Part shown: positions 53,447 through 60,696 of the stretch, piece after piece
How the letters are laid out: every line of letters begins with the position of its first letter
How positions within the stretch are numbered: position 1 is the first letter of the stretch
Source: a virus
Length of the DNA stretch: 63,180 bases
IMG/VR virus record: IMGVR_UViG_3300042898_003076
Span: 1-63,180 of that record
Strand: one strand, 5' to 3'
The notes under the pieces: generated by a model
Told to the model about the DNA's origin: nothing
Seen by the model: only the letters and a program-made list of their open reading frames with translations
The model's database searches: none
Made by a program: the position numbers and the translations under genes

Positions 53447-53948
53447 ATGCTAATTTTTTATTTCCGCGTGTGCGGCCTTTTGATTCTTCAAGTTCTTGTA
53501 ATACAACTTTTTCAAGCTGTTTAAATTCTAGTATGGTTTTACCTACAGATTTTACTTGTGCTTGTAATGCTCCAATATTACCATCTCTTCCTGTGGTAAC
53601 AGGTGCAGTTCTTGCAAAGTGACTAAGCTTCTCAAGTAAGTTTTTGTTGTCAAGGTAATATCTGTAAGTTGGTGTTACATAAAGTTCTTCTAGTTTATTC
53701 ATGGCTGCAATCATTACATCATCTTCAAGAGTATAATCTCCAGCAAAATCTGTAATCAAAACCTCATCTTTTTCACCCTCAGGAATATTTGCATAAGGGC
53801 TTTCTACATCATATCTGAAATGTAAAAAATTAAACGCGGGAATAGGGTCCTCATAAAAATCATGTATAGCTTTAAGCTCAGGTATAGACAGACAATTATG
53901 ATTGATCACAACGTGTCCTCCTACTATGTCAAACATTTTAATAATCAT
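53436..53948 (-). CDS. Conserved phage protein of unknown function (170 aa)
   Basis: Starts: ATG 53948 (MIIKMFDIVGG) or the internal ATG 53936. Residues about 10-85 are beta/alpha with GHVVINHNCLSIPELKAI and an acidic loop (PEGEKDEVLITDFAGDYTLEDDV). The C-terminal half is helical (VKSVGKTILEFKQLEKVVLQELEESKGR) with a basic end. It lies in the pre-terminase cluster typical of crAss-like phages. It could be a terminase accessory; no family is assigned. Confidence 0.6.
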   Translation of the reverse strand: MIIKMFDIVGGHVVINHNCLSIPELKAIHDFYEDPIPAFNFLHFRYDVESPYANIPEGEKDEVLITDFAGDYTLEDDVMIAAMNKLEELYVTPTYRYYLDNKNLLEKLSHFARTAPVTTGRDGNIGALQAQVKSVGKTILEFKQLEKVVLQELEESKGRTRGNKKLAYDQ

Positions 53949-54136
53949 CTCTTACGCCATTTAATGTGAACACCAAAACACGCTATACAAAGCGTGCAGT
54001 CAACGTAGTCTGTCATTGGAAAAGATATACCAAAGCATATTCCAGTAAAGTACGTGACATCAATTTTAAACCTTTTCTTTTTCATTTTAACTTTTTCACA
54101 GAACAAGTATCTGTTTTCAAATTCATTATTACTCAT
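53945..54136 (-). CDS. Small hydrophobic-core protein (63 aa)
   Basis: A basic N-terminus (VKMKKKRFKIDVTYFTG) precedes alternating beta-like hydrophobic stretches with ICFGISF and CTLCIACFGVHIKWRKR. It has four Cys and no clear helical membrane span. It overlaps the next gene by 4 nt (ATGA). It resembles a small family of short beta-hairpin proteins in Bacteroidota phages. Unknown function. Confidence 0.5.
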   Translation of the reverse strand: MSNNEFENRYLFCEKVKMKKKRFKIDVTYFTGICFGISFPMTDYVDCTLCIACFGVHIKWRKR

Positions 54137-54139
54137 TTT

Positions 54140-54967
54140 TCAAGTGCTTACTTTTTTGTTTGCTTTTAAATAGTTAACCATTGCAATTACTTCACTCTTC
54201 AAGTACGGCACCTCATAAGGTATTACTGTTTTAACAACAGGATCTCCATTTGCGTCCTTTTTTGGAATTGCATTCCCAAATTTGTCCTCTCTCTCTTTTT
54301 CAAAGATCACATGGTGCAAAAACATTTTACCTGGTTTGTACTTAGGATTATGTTTTAAAATGATGTACATGTATATGCTCAGCTGTAATGAATAGTGATT
54401 AAAATTGCAATCATCCAAATGAGCACATGGGCCAGTCATTTTCTGTGTAATCTTTTCCCAATTTGTAAAGCCGGTCTTTTTAATCTCTTTGTTAGTCTTA
54501 TAGTCAATTATGTTTACTAGATCCTTAACTACTTCAACCATATCTGATTGTCCACACAAACCTGCTGACTTCAAATATACAAAATGTTCAGGATAAATCC
54601 CTTCTGTTAATCTTTGCTCAGGAGCTTTTTTTACACCATTTTCAAAGATAGGTCTTATAATAGGAATAGCTCTTCCAGATTTTTGTATGGAGTCTAAACT
54701 AGTAATATCTAGTTCTCTTTGTTCATGATAAACAGACCCTCTATTAATTGCTTCTTCTGTATTTGTTGCCCAGTGAGCCTGAATTTCTTCAGGAGAAAGT
54801 CCATACCATTTAGACTTTGGATTCTTTGAAGATTTTATAGACTGAGTTACTGCATCAAAAGCTTGCTTGAATTCACTTACAAACTTTGTAACACTTAACC
54901 AGTCTATCCTTTCATTAGGATCTAGACTTTCATACTTATGATTCTCTGCTTTGAATATGACTGACAT
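54140..54967 (-). CDS. PD-(D/E)XK nuclease (275 aa)
   Basis: Motifs in order: GSVYHEQRE (His 81), LCGQSDMVEV (Asp 142), IIDYKTNK (Asp 155, Lys 157) and the RecB/Cas4-type YSLQLSIYMY (Gln 195, Tyr 199). This is a Cas4/RecB-like exonuclease core; a nuclease of this type is a conserved part of the crAss-like packaging neighbourhood. It could process DNA ends for packaging or recombination. Its start at 54967 overlaps the previous gene by 32 nt; no better start is present. Confidence 0.85.
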   Translation of the reverse strand: MSVIFKAENHKYESLDPNERIDWLSVTKFVSEFKQAFDAVTQSIKSSKNPKSKWYGLSPEEIQAHWATNTEEAINRGSVYHEQRELDITSLDSIQKSGRAIPIIRPIFENGVKKAPEQRLTEGIYPEHFVYLKSAGLCGQSDMVEVVKDLVNIIDYKTNKEIKKTGFTNWEKITQKMTGPCAHLDDCNFNHYSLQLSIYMYIILKHNPKYKPGKMFLHHVIFEKEREDKFGNAIPKKDANGDPVVKTVIPYEVPYLKSEVIAMVNYLKANKKVST

Positions 54968-55427
54968 CTTGAGTTGGTGTTGGTTTATAGTCTAAATCTT
55001 TTAAATCTTGTTCACTTAATCTTATATAGTTATTGTTTTCAAATAAATCTCTACCTCTGTCTTCATCAAGCTTCTGTAAAGTAGGATCTGTTAATCTTTC
55101 AAATCTTATCTTTTCTTTTTCTTGATCAGTTCTCTTAAGAGCATTATTAGGTCTAATATGATAAGGTAATTCACCAGTTTTATCTAGCTCATCTATAACC
55201 TCTTTAACATGTTCTTGTGCAGCATAATTTATTTCAGCATCTTCAACCAGCTTAGATTTAGTACTCCAACTTTTTTCAATACTAACTCTACTTGGTGGTA
55301 AGCCTGTCTTTGTGCTAATAATTCTTCTACCGTCACATACTAAGCATCTTGCTTGTGTGTTAGTATTTGTAGCTGATAATGATTCTACACCAGTACCATT
55401 ACATATAGGGCATTTTTGATAACTCAT
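54936..55427 (-). CDS. Zinc-finger (DnaJ-type) protein (163 aa)
   Basis: The chosen start is ATG 55427 (MSYQKCPICNGTG), which overlaps the previous stop by 4 nt (ATGA). Cys pairs CPICNGTG and CLVCDGRR form one DnaJ-like zinc finger in the first 40 residues. The rest is charged, helical and acidic, with a PTPTQDVSHIQ tail. It probably has a role in protein or nucleic-acid binding. Adjacent to the nuclease gene. Confidence 0.7.
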   Translation of the reverse strand: MSYQKCPICNGTGVESLSATNTNTQARCLVCDGRRIISTKTGLPPSRVSIEKSWSTKSKLVEDAEINYAAQEHVKEVIDELDKTGELPYHIRPNNALKRTDQEKEKIRFERLTDPTLQKLDEDRGRDLFENNNYIRLSEQDLKDLDYKPTPTQDVSHIQSRES

Positions 55428-55705
55428 GATTGTACCTCCTTCCACTTAGGTCCATCAGGATGAGGACACTCAGATTCTAGTGATCTTAATTTTAAGGCAA
55501 GGCTGCAGCCACAAACAGAACAGCAAGGTTGGGTACCTACTACAGCACAGTCTGTTCCAAGAGTGTCAAGCATTGGACACTTCTTGCATTCTTTCATACG
55601 CATGTAATATACTTCTTCAGTATAGTCATTCCTGAATATCAGGTTCTTGAAGCCCGCCCATATCTGAGCTCGGTTCTTCCAAATTGTTTTTAACTTTTTG
55701 ATCAT
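55424..55705 (-). CDS. Cys-cluster zinc protein (93 aa)
   Basis: After a basic N-terminus (MIKKLKTIWKNRAQIWAGFK) the sequence has CKKCPML, DCAVVGTQPCCSVCGCSLALK and ECPHPDGPKW: nine Cys with CCSVCGC, likely two zinc sites. The family is familiar from many phages. The full-length start at 55705 lies inside the HU-like gene (80-nt overlap); ATG 55606 would avoid this but would lose the conserved-looking N-terminus. TGA stop. Confidence 0.7.
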   Translation of the reverse strand: MIKKLKTIWKNRAQIWAGFKNLIFRNDYTEEVYYMRMKECKKCPMLDTLGTDCAVVGTQPCCSVCGCSLALKLRSLESECPHPDGPKWKEVQS

Positions 55706-56090
55706 AACGTTTTTGTTTTACACTTTGTTTTTTAAGGTTGTCTGCTTCAATCATCTTTTCAAGTTCTAGAATTTTATTCATGTTCCCTTGTACATCTTTG
55801 AGTATAGAGAACTTATAAAAGCTTATTTTATCACCTGCTTCAACATCAATCTTGTACTTGTTTAAGATGTTCTCATGTTTTAGAAGAACCTCTTTTATTT
55901 TCCAATACTTGACTTTAAAAGTTCCTAAGCCTTCAACTATTACATTATGAGCTTCGCAGTTAGACATTACTCTACGGATTTCTTTCCAGTAGAAGGAAAT
56001 TAAGTCAGCTACAAGTTCCTCACTCACGTTGTTTTCCTCAGCAGTTTTTTTATAGAACTCAGTTGGTTTCTTCGGCAGCAACATGTACAA
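55626..56090 (-). CDS. HU/IHF-like DNA-binding protein (154 aa)
   Basis: Residues 10-70 match the HU/IHF pattern: FYKKTAEENNVSEELVADLI, a helix ending NCEAHNVIVEGLGTFKVKYW (the gfGtF-type strand), then a basic DNA-arm-like stretch. The C-terminal 60 residues are a charged coiled coil with an acidic tail. HU/IHF-like proteins of this type are part of the crAss-like genome block. It would bend or condense DNA. Start at 56090 or 56084 (MLLPKK). It overlaps the wHTH gene by 32 nt and the zinc gene by 80 nt. Confidence 0.65.
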   Translation of the reverse strand: MYMLLPKKPTEFYKKTAEENNVSEELVADLISFYWKEIRRVMSNCEAHNVIVEGLGTFKVKYWKIKEVLLKHENILNKYKIDVEAGDKISFYKFSILKDVQGNMNKILELEKMIEADNLKKQSVKQKRYDQKVKNNLEEPSSDMGGLQEPDIQE

Positions 56091-56484
56091 TTTTGTAATT
56101 TAGTAAAATGCTGTTACTTGTTTGTATTTTCAAGTCAGGATTTAAACTTATACGCTTACGTCCCTTACCAGATTTTACTATTAAGTTTTCTTTTTCAACT
56201 TTGATTAACACATTGCGGATCGTCTGTGGAGATGCATCCGGCATTCTTTCACTTGATTTTGCGGGTTTCCAGTTCTTAAGTTTGTGTTGTAAACGCTTTT
56301 CAGCCATGTACACACAAAAGTCTGTAAGCTCTGACTCACCCGTTTTACCAAGACTTGTAAGACAATCAAGATCTAGATCACTCAAAAGTATACGGTTAAT
56401 ATAGCAATGAGTGATCAGCTGATACTTGATTATATCATCCAGATCCATCCGGACTTGTTTGTTTACTACATTTACTTTTGCCAT
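56059..56484 (-). CDS. Winged-helix-like DNA-binding protein (141 aa)
   Basis: After an N-terminal helical region (DLDDIIKYQLITHCYINRILL), residues about 80-125 read SSERMPDASPQTIRNVLIKVEKENLIVKSGKGRKRISLN. This is a helix-turn-helix plus wing typical of MarR/Fic-like phage regulators or small terminase-type proteins. It could be a late-gene regulator or a terminase DNA-recognition partner. It lies two genes after the promoter-like element, in the HU/nuclease/TerL unit. Confidence 0.65.
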   Translation of the reverse strand: MAKVNVVNKQVRMDLDDIIKYQLITHCYINRILLSDLDLDCLTSLGKTGESELTDFCVYMAEKRLQHKLKNWKPAKSSERMPDASPQTIRNVLIKVEKENLIVKSGKGRKRISLNPDLKIQTSNSILLNYKIVHVAAEETN

Positions 56485-56502
56485 GTTGGTATGGAAATGT
56501 AA

Positions 56503-56790
56503 TTAATTTTGACTTTTTAATTTGCGCTCTTTCTTTTCAACTGGAGCTTCTGGTTCACCTTCTAGTTCTTCTGGCGGAGGAGGTGCAAGTAACTGTGCAA
56601 TACGCATTCTCATGGTATAGTACTTTAATCTTGCTTCTTCAATGTCTGCAATGTAGCGCTCATACTCAAGGGTTGTTTTCAAAAACGGTAATTGTTCCTT
56701 GTAGTGTTTGTGCTGATTCTCTTTAAAAGCTTTAATCTCTTCTGGAGTAGCTTCTCTTTCTTCTGGGTTGGTGTTGGTGTTTTCTGACAT
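56503..56790 (-). CDS. Small charged phage protein (95 aa)
   Basis: The chosen start is ATG 56790 (MSENTNTNPEEREATPEEI). An upstream extension to 56859 would be read through the promoter-like region. It is highly charged, with a helical middle (KTTLEYERYIADIEEARLKYYTMRMRIAQLL) and a Pro/Glu/Lys-rich end. I recall a similar small gene before the IHF-like gene in crAss-like phages. It is the first gene of the head/packaging unit. Confidence 0.65.
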   Translation of the reverse strand: MSENTNTNPEEREATPEEIKAFKENQHKHYKEQLPFLKTTLEYERYIADIEEARLKYYTMRMRIAQLLAPPPPEELEGEPEAPVEKKERKLKSQN

Positions 56791-56817
56791 GTTAAACTTT
56801 TTTAATTTTATGTACAG

Positions 56818-56845
56818 CAAATATAATACAAAAAGTTTAAACTTT
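56818..56845 (-). promoter_or_regulatory. Bacteroidota-type promoter with 14-bp palindrome
   Basis: On the minus strand, the palindrome AAAGTTTAAACTTT (56832-56845) is followed by TATATTTG (56825-56818), an exact TAnnTTTG box about 28 nt before the ATG of the first head-module gene. It lies just after a terminator, so it probably starts the packaging and capsid transcription unit. No separate -33 TTTG with usual spacing was found. Confidence 0.6.
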
Positions 56846-56856
56846 ACACATTTAAA

Positions 56857-56885
56857 CAAAAAAAATCCTGACTAGTGCCAGGATT
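56857..56885 (-). terminator. Rho-independent terminator after lysis/fibre unit
   Basis: On the minus strand AATCCTG-GCACTAGT-CAGGATT (56885-56864, perfect 7-bp stem) is followed by a run of T (complement of A at 56857-56863). It ends the fibre/lysis unit 27 nt after the stop of the 226-aa gene. Confidence 0.85.
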
Positions 56886-56911
56886 ATGTTTATACAAGAT
56901 ATTGGTTGTGA

Positions 56912-57592
56912 CTAATTTGTGTTGTAGCCAGTAAAGGGGGAAGCCCACTTTCTTATACCTGTAAAACGGTAAAAGTATTCTGTCTGTCCTGTTGGTTTAT
57001 ACACAGGAGCAATAAATTGTGTTTCAACATCTAATAGTTTGTCAGCAGGAACTTTTAAGTTATTCCACGCCGTTGCATAAGCCGCACCTTGTGCAAAAGG
57101 AGAGCCGGGTATTGGATTTGATGCAGCATCTACAAGAGCTAACGTTCCTGTTGTTCCACCACTAAATACTCCCATCTGATTTAAAATATACGCGTAATCA
57201 GTTACTGAATATAAACCAGCTGGTAAGCTATAAACTACACCAACAATATTAAATGCTTTGCTTATTGTGATTTGTAGTTCATCCCACTCATATTCAGAGA
57301 AGGCAACAACCATTCCTAAACTTAAGTGATGAATGTTTTGATCTAGTGTGTGAGGATCAACTTGTGGTTCACCATTAATCAACTCATGATTCCAAATAGA
57401 ATTAAAAGCTGCCACCTTAACTTCTTTTGCGTAGATACTAGCAAAATAGTTTACAGCATCTATATATGGGTTTTCCCATTTAGATTTCTTTTTGCCTGGT
57501 AATCTAAAAGTGTTTGTTGCGTACAATTTTGTACCTTTTAAATTATTAGCAAGAGTTAATGCTGTTGGTATTAATTTGTCATTTGCCGCCAT
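56912..57592 (-). CDS. Hypothetical protein (226 aa)
   Basis: It starts MAANDKLIPTALTLANNLKG and is mixed alpha/beta with GKKKSKWENPYIDAVNYFASIYAKEV, HLSLGMVVAFSEYEWDELQITI and a Gly/Ala-rich middle (SGGTTGTLALVDAASNP). Its end is FTGIRKWASPFTGYNTN. I do not recognise it. It is the last gene of the fibre/lysis unit, before the terminator, so it may be an accessory virion or host-interaction protein. Confidence 0.55.
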   Translation of the reverse strand: MAANDKLIPTALTLANNLKGTKLYATNTFRLPGKKKSKWENPYIDAVNYFASIYAKEVKVAAFNSIWNHELINGEPQVDPHTLDQNIHHLSLGMVVAFSEYEWDELQITISKAFNIVGVVYSLPAGLYSVTDYAYILNQMGVFSGGTTGTLALVDAASNPIPGSPFAQGAAYATAWNNLKVPADKLLDVETQFIAPVYKPTGQTEYFYRFTGIRKWASPFTGYNTN

Positions 57593-57640
57593 AGTCTTAA
57601 TATAAGAAAAAGGTTTTAATTATACAAGTTATTTTTCAGA

Positions 57641-58069
57641 TTAATCTTTAGGTTCAGACTTAGCTTTTAAATATCCGGTAAGTTCAGCCAATGCGGTGTT
57701 CATTGAAAACTGCATCTTCTCTACACCATCTAATTTTACCCAAAGTTTCTCATGAGCATCTTGTTGCTCTTGACGGATTTCACTGATTCTGTTGTAGATC
57801 TGTTGCTCTTTCTTGTCTACTTCTTCTTTTTGTTTTTGAATTGATTCCATAACAGTTTGTATATTAGCTTTTTTTGCATTCCTTGCATGTAAAAATTTTT
57901 CTTCTGTGTCTTTTTTAAGATCTTGAAGGTCTTTCTCAATTACATCAAGTTTGTCTTTAGTTTTTTCTGCAGCTCTTTTCATTGCATACAAAAAAACAGC
58001 AATACTTAATATACCTATTATAATCTCTACAACTTCTTTTGTGCCAAATGTAAGGTCTGTTGCATTCAT
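57641..58069 (-). CDS. Spanin-like membrane-anchored coiled-coil protein (142 aa)
   Basis: A single N-terminal membrane segment (about residues 13-31, VVEIIIGILSIAVFLYAM) is followed by a long charged coiled coil (residues about 35-115, Lys/Glu/Gln heptads) and a short C-terminal tail. This is the layout of inner-membrane (i-)spanins and of some holin accessories. No lipobox partner is seen. It sits 3 nt after the small two-pass protein, inside the lysis cassette. Confidence 0.65.
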   Translation of the reverse strand: MNATDLTFGTKEVVEIIIGILSIAVFLYAMKRAAEKTKDKLDVIEKDLQDLKKDTEEKFLHARNAKKANIQTVMESIQKQKEEVDKKEQQIYNRISEIRQEQQDAHEKLWVKLDGVEKMQFSMNTALAELTGYLKAKSEPKD

Positions 58070-58072
58070 AGT

Positions 58073-58330
58073 TTATTGTTCTGATGGTGTTTCTTCTGTA
58101 TTGTGCTTTTTATTAATCCACTTATCTACAGAGGCTATACCAAAACAAGCTATTGTTATAACTTGGAATGAGTTGAAGATAAACTCATTAACCAGTAAAG
58201 GTTTATTAGCTATTCCTGTGCCTATATCTACAAAGGCAAAAAGGATCATTACTATAAAGGCTATAAAACCTACTACTGCTTTTTCATTGATGCTGTTGTT
58301 GTCATCAAACATTGTCCAAAACTTTTTCAT
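58073..58330 (-). CDS. Holin-like two-pass membrane protein (85 aa)
   Basis: Short basic N-terminus (MKKFWTMFDDNNSINEK), two hydrophobic segments (about residues 18-40 VVGFIAFIVMILFAFVDIGTG and 49-67 EFIFNSFQVITIACFGIA), and a charged C-terminus. Size, topology and position are those of a class II holin. It lies 19 nt downstream of the PAS-membrane gene and 3 nt upstream of the spanin-like gene. Confidence 0.7.
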   Translation of the reverse strand: MKKFWTMFDDNNSINEKAVVGFIAFIVMILFAFVDIGTGIANKPLLVNEFIFNSFQVITIACFGIASVDKWINKKHNTEETPSEQ

Positions 58331-58349
58331 TTTTCTTTTTTTTTAGTTG

Positions 58350-59459
58350 TTATTTTTTAGCACCATCTTGTGTGGCATATTTTATTCCCATGATTGTTCC
58401 TACTATTGAAAAAGCATTAGTCAACAAAACACTAAACATATTGCTCCAAGTTGAACCAATTATTTGTGTATCTTGATTTGTGATTATTGCTACCCAATAT
58501 AATATTGTTGTTACAACTCCAACTCCAACTATAACAGCCAATGCAACTCTAACAATTATTTTTATTAATTCACTCTGGCTTTTTTTCATCATCACATCTA
58601 AGTCATTTAAAGCTGCATCCTTTTCTAACTCTATTGCATTCTTAAGCTTTTGAGAATTTTCCAACTCTACTGTTAAACTCTTTGTAAGTTCATCTATTTT
58701 TTTCTTGTTGTTTACAGACTCAGTAACATTAGTTGCAATCTTGACTACATCAGTAATATTTCCTTTGCTGTCTAATACAGGGTTATAAGATGCTTGTAAG
58801 TAAACAGTAGAGCCATCTACTTTTTTTCTCTCAAATATTCCATCAAAGTACTTGCCTTTTTTTAAACTCTCCCAAAACTTAGCATACTCATCAGATTTTG
58901 AATATTCATAGCTCACAAAAATACTATGATGTTTGCCAATTACTTTATTTTTTTCATTGGCTTTAAAACCCATTGTTTCTAAAAATATAGAATTGACATC
59001 TGTTATAAAACCTTCAGTATTAAAACTAATAAGAGCTGTACTTCTGTTGATTGCATCTATTTGTTTCTTGCTGTTGACAATTAAACTAATGTCAGTGGCA
59101 ATCTTCATTATCTTGGTGATCTTATTATCCTCATCAAAAATAGGATTGTAAGTTGCTTGAAGATTGATAAGACTTCCATCTTTTTTTCTTCTCTCAAACT
59201 CACCTTGATAATACTTGCCACTTCTTAGTATATCCCAAAACTTTTCATATTCAAGTGTTCTTGCATAATCTTCACACACAAAAATACTATGGTGTTTACC
59301 AATAATCTCTTGGTGATTACCTTTACCATAACCCATTGCTTCTAGGAAGATGTCATTGACCCCTGTTATAATTCCAGTAAGGTCAAAGTAAATTATAGCA
59401 TTGCTTCTGTTTATTGCTTCAAGCCTGCTTAATAACTCTTCTTTAGATAGGTTTTTCAT
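58350..59459 (-). CDS. Membrane protein with two PAS domains in lysis cassette (369 aa)
   Basis: Two PAS domains (about residues 14-125 and 136-247) share AINRS-start sequences, GKHHSIF motifs (54-60 and 175-181), FWDIL/FWESL motifs, and YNPIFDE/YNPVLDS ends leading into KIATDI and KIATNV, typical of PAS domains in chemotaxis receptors such as Aer/BdlA. A coiled coil (about 250-297, KKKIDELTKSLTVELENSQ) follows. Two membrane segments close the protein: about 299-327 and 341-361 (FSVLLTNAFSIVGTIMGIKYA). No kinase, HAMP or methyl-accepting domain is seen. It lies between endolysin and holin genes with 3- and 19-nt gaps. Inferred: a sensory membrane protein that may act as a gated holin or lysis regulator. 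Domain calls are clear; function is not. Confidence 0.75.
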   Translation of the reverse strand: MKNLSKEELLSRLEAINRSNAIIYFDLTGIITGVNDIFLEAMGYGKGNHQEIIGKHHSIFVCEDYARTLEYEKFWDILRSGKYYQGEFERRKKDGSLINLQATYNPIFDEDNKITKIMKIATDISLIVNSKKQIDAINRSTALISFNTEGFITDVNSIFLETMGFKANEKNKVIGKHHSIFVSYEYSKSDEYAKFWESLKKGKYFDGIFERKKVDGSTVYLQASYNPVLDSKGNITDVVKIATNVTESVNNKKKIDELTKSLTVELENSQKLKNAIELEKDAALNDLDVMMKKSQSELIKIIVRVALAVIVGVGVVTTILYWVAIITNQDTQIIGSTWSNMFSVLLTNAFSIVGTIMGIKYATQDGAKK

Positions 59460-59462
59460 TTA

Positions 59463-60008
59463 TTAGAACTCTTTTAAAAGGGTGTAAGTAAAGGCTTTTT
59501 GCTTAGTTGCTTCAGCTGCTGCTAGAACTTTAGCAAAGTCTGCTGGATTATTAAGAACTTGACAACCGGCTGACCACTTGTCTATAAGCTTAGAAGTAAA
59601 CTTCTCATTAGCTCTGTGGATGTTTATACCAAACAAGCCCTTATCTATAGTAGCTGTTTCTTCTGCTTTGTCATCTAAGTTTTTGTCACGGAATACCTCA
59701 ACTGGTTTAACTTGACAAAAAGCTTTGTACTTTCCTTGGTGCATACCTATAGACCAAGTATCTTTATACTGGTTAGCTTTAAGTAATGCTGCACCTTTTG
59801 GGTTAAGCAAGTTCTTTAACCAGTGTGTACCTGGGTTAGTAGTGCATGTAAACCATTCTACTTTATTACCATATACCATACCAAACAAGTCATCAAACTG
59901 GTTAGGTAAGTTAGCTGTAGATCTAATGCCTACAAAGTGAAATGGAAGCCACTCATAATTGTGTTTTTGGAATTCAGCTTTAAGCTCTTCTATTGTATAT
60001 TTTTTCAT
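59463..60008 (-). CDS. Endolysin with L,D-transpeptidase-like motif (181 aa)
   Basis: A small protein without signal peptide. It has FHFVGIRSTANLPNQFDD, then LFGMVYG, and late in the sequence GLFGINIHRAN (His 131) and DKWSAGCQVLNNP (Ser 146, Gly 148, Cys 149). The H-x(14)-S-x-G-C arrangement is the signature of YkuD L,D-transpeptidases, and related domains serve as lysins in phages of Bacteroidota. It would cut or modify peptidoglycan after holin opening. It starts the lysis gene run, 14 nt after the fibre gene and 3 nt before the PAS gene. Confidence 0.7.
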   Translation of the reverse strand: MKKYTIEELKAEFQKHNYEWLPFHFVGIRSTANLPNQFDDLFGMVYGNKVEWFTCTTNPGTHWLKNLLNPKGAALLKANQYKDTWSIGMHQGKYKAFCQVKPVEVFRDKNLDDKAEETATIDKGLFGINIHRANEKFTSKLIDKWSAGCQVLNNPADFAKVLAAAEATKQKAFTYTLLKEF

Positions 60009-60022
60009 AGTCTATTATTTTA

Positions 60023-60694
60023 TTAATATGTTTTATTTAAGATAAAGATGTCACTGTATATGTTGTTTCCTGTAGAAGCATTTTGCCATTGAGCTGTTAC
60101 ATCTAATACATTAGGAATTGTTGTATTAAATGTTGTATTATTAACTACATTAAATCCAAATCCTTGAACAGAAGCATTGTTAGTTTTTGTATAATGAAAT
60201 GAACCTAAACTTACAATAGATGCTACACCTGGACCTCCTATAGCTCTGATAGTGAAATCAATATTTAAAGACCATACATCATTTATAACACTGCTTCCCA
60301 AATTTTGTAGAAGACTATCTAAAAGGATAACAGGTCCTGTTTTAACTCTAATTCTAATATTTTGATTATTATTAGCATTTATTACACCACCAAACACAGC
60401 TCTAAAACTATCACCTACTTGAAATCCATTAGCTGGTACAGTTAATGTACCTACACCACCATTAATAAGAGTACTTTCTACAGTGGTGTTAGTGATTATA
60501 CTACTGTTTCCTGTTTGAGCAAATAGACCATAATTAGTAGTTGGAATAGTACCTGGAATAGTAACTATTGTTTTACCACCAGCATCCGTTGCTGTCACTC
60601 CTGTACCAACAAAATTCATAATCTGTCTATGAGGAAGATTAGAACCTTCTTCTTGAGCTAATGTATATCCTGTTCTACTTATCTGATTTCCCAT
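60023..60694 (-). CDS. Fibre/tail appendage protein, beta-rich (223 aa)
   Basis: The first residues (MGNQISRTGYTLAQEEGSNL) are followed by a Gly/Thr-rich linker and a beta-rich C-terminal domain (VESTLINGGVGTLTVPANGFQVGDSFRAVFGGVINANNNQNIRIRV; SLGSFHYTKTNNASVQGFGFNVV; ends SDIFILNKTY). The C-terminal domain resembles the jelly-roll tail or head-fibre domain I have seen in many uncultivated phages. It probably trimerises as a host-binding or decorating fibre. It lies 2 nt downstream of the previous gene. Confidence 0.65.
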   Translation of the reverse strand: MGNQISRTGYTLAQEEGSNLPHRQIMNFVGTGVTATDAGGKTIVTIPGTIPTTNYGLFAQTGNSSIITNTTVESTLINGGVGTLTVPANGFQVGDSFRAVFGGVINANNNQNIRIRVKTGPVILLDSLLQNLGSSVINDVWSLNIDFTIRAIGGPGVASIVSLGSFHYTKTNNASVQGFGFNVVNNTTFNTTIPNVLDVTAQWQNASTGNNIYSDIFILNKTY

Positions 60695-60696
60695 GA

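Noticed and set aside
56791-56859. Longer N-terminus for the 95-aa gene (start at 56859)
   Set aside because: It would be translated from the promoter-like palindrome and -7 box; MSENTN at 56790 is the natural start.
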